The notes beneath the pieces were generated by a model. That model was not told the DNA's origin. It made no database searches and was given only the letters and a program-made list of their open reading frames with translations. A DNA stretch of 64,000 bases from an uncultured Clostridium sp. (GTDB lineage: Bacteria > Bacillota > Clostridia > TANB77 > CAG-508), in contig CABQAZ010000003.1 in assembly GCA_902462295.1 (NCBI GenBank), forward strand, positions 35,446 to 99,445. Reading direction: 5' to 3'. Shown in pieces: positions 63,945 to 64,000 of the stretch (positions are counted from its first letter, which is position 1; each line of letters starts with the position of its first letter). A program made the position numbers and the translations under genes.

Positions 63945-64000
63945 GATTAGCGTATATAGGATGAGAACAAACGAAATCCCGCATACAGTGTTTCAAACGC

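Noticed and set aside
63945..64000. Start of RNase P RNA, tmRNA or 6S RNA at the right edge
   Set aside because: The 50 visible bases do not match the conserved 5' ends of these RNAs, so only the promoter is reported.

Overview
The window is a very AT-rich, standard-code genome segment with Clostridia-type gene order (radA-disA, dnaG-rpoD, rpoB-rpoC, rpsB-tsf, gdpP-rplI-dnaB, tilS-ftsH). Strong AGGAGG-like ribosome binding sites, heavy use of AGA and ATA codons, and intrinsic terminators at many operon ends point to an uncultured, probably animal- or gut-associated Firmicute of the class Clostridia. No rRNA is present. The only tRNA is tRNA-Pro(UGG). I could not assign a genus from sequence alone.

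Left third (1-16852): mobile DNA stacked at the 3' end of tRNA-Pro. A 17-bp direct repeat, one copy of which contains the tRNA 3' end, lies at 5810-5826 and 16836-16852. It delimits an 11.0-kb integrative mobilizable element (element 2). Reading rightwards, element 2 carries integrase and excisionase, a DUF6076-like gene, an RNA-rich island, a transglutaminase-fold gene, a small membrane protein with a tandem-HEPN protein, two unknown genes, a small conserved gene, tnpV, a MobV relaxase with its oriT, and a RepA_N-type initiator. Left of 5810 is the right half of a related element (element 1): a small conserved gene, mobV, oriT and rep. It probably extends past the window edge, and the radical SAM, DUF402 and PHP genes may be its cargo. 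Both mobV genes carry a +1 frameshift near the N-terminus, at different positions.

The RNA island (about 9226-10040) is the most unusual part. It holds a 28-codon membrane-peptide gene with a separately promoted antisense RNA. The two share a 16-bp repeat over the toxin start codon and complementary terminator loops, the logic of the Fst/par type I toxin-antitoxin systems. On either side lies one of two paralogous small RNA genes on the minus strand. Each has its own promoter, the same 5' end, matching hairpins and a strong terminator.

Right part (16853-64000): chromosomal core. It includes a BI-1 family membrane protein; radA and disA (c-di-AMP synthesis); a cyclophilin; two pseudouridine synthases; dnaG and rpoD; an OmpR-type two-component system; addB without addA; pgeF; an LD-carboxypeptidase; rpsB and tsf; exodeoxyribonuclease III; rpoB and rpoC; gdpP (c-di-AMP breakdown); rplI; dnaB; tilS; ftsH; a membrane-anchored protein with two dockerin-like modules; and an NrdG-like activase. 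Most genes read rightward. Smaller curiosities are a conserved hairpin in the 5' regions of rluB and rplI, a switch-like rpsB leader, and two HD-domain paralogues in opposite orientation to their neighbours.
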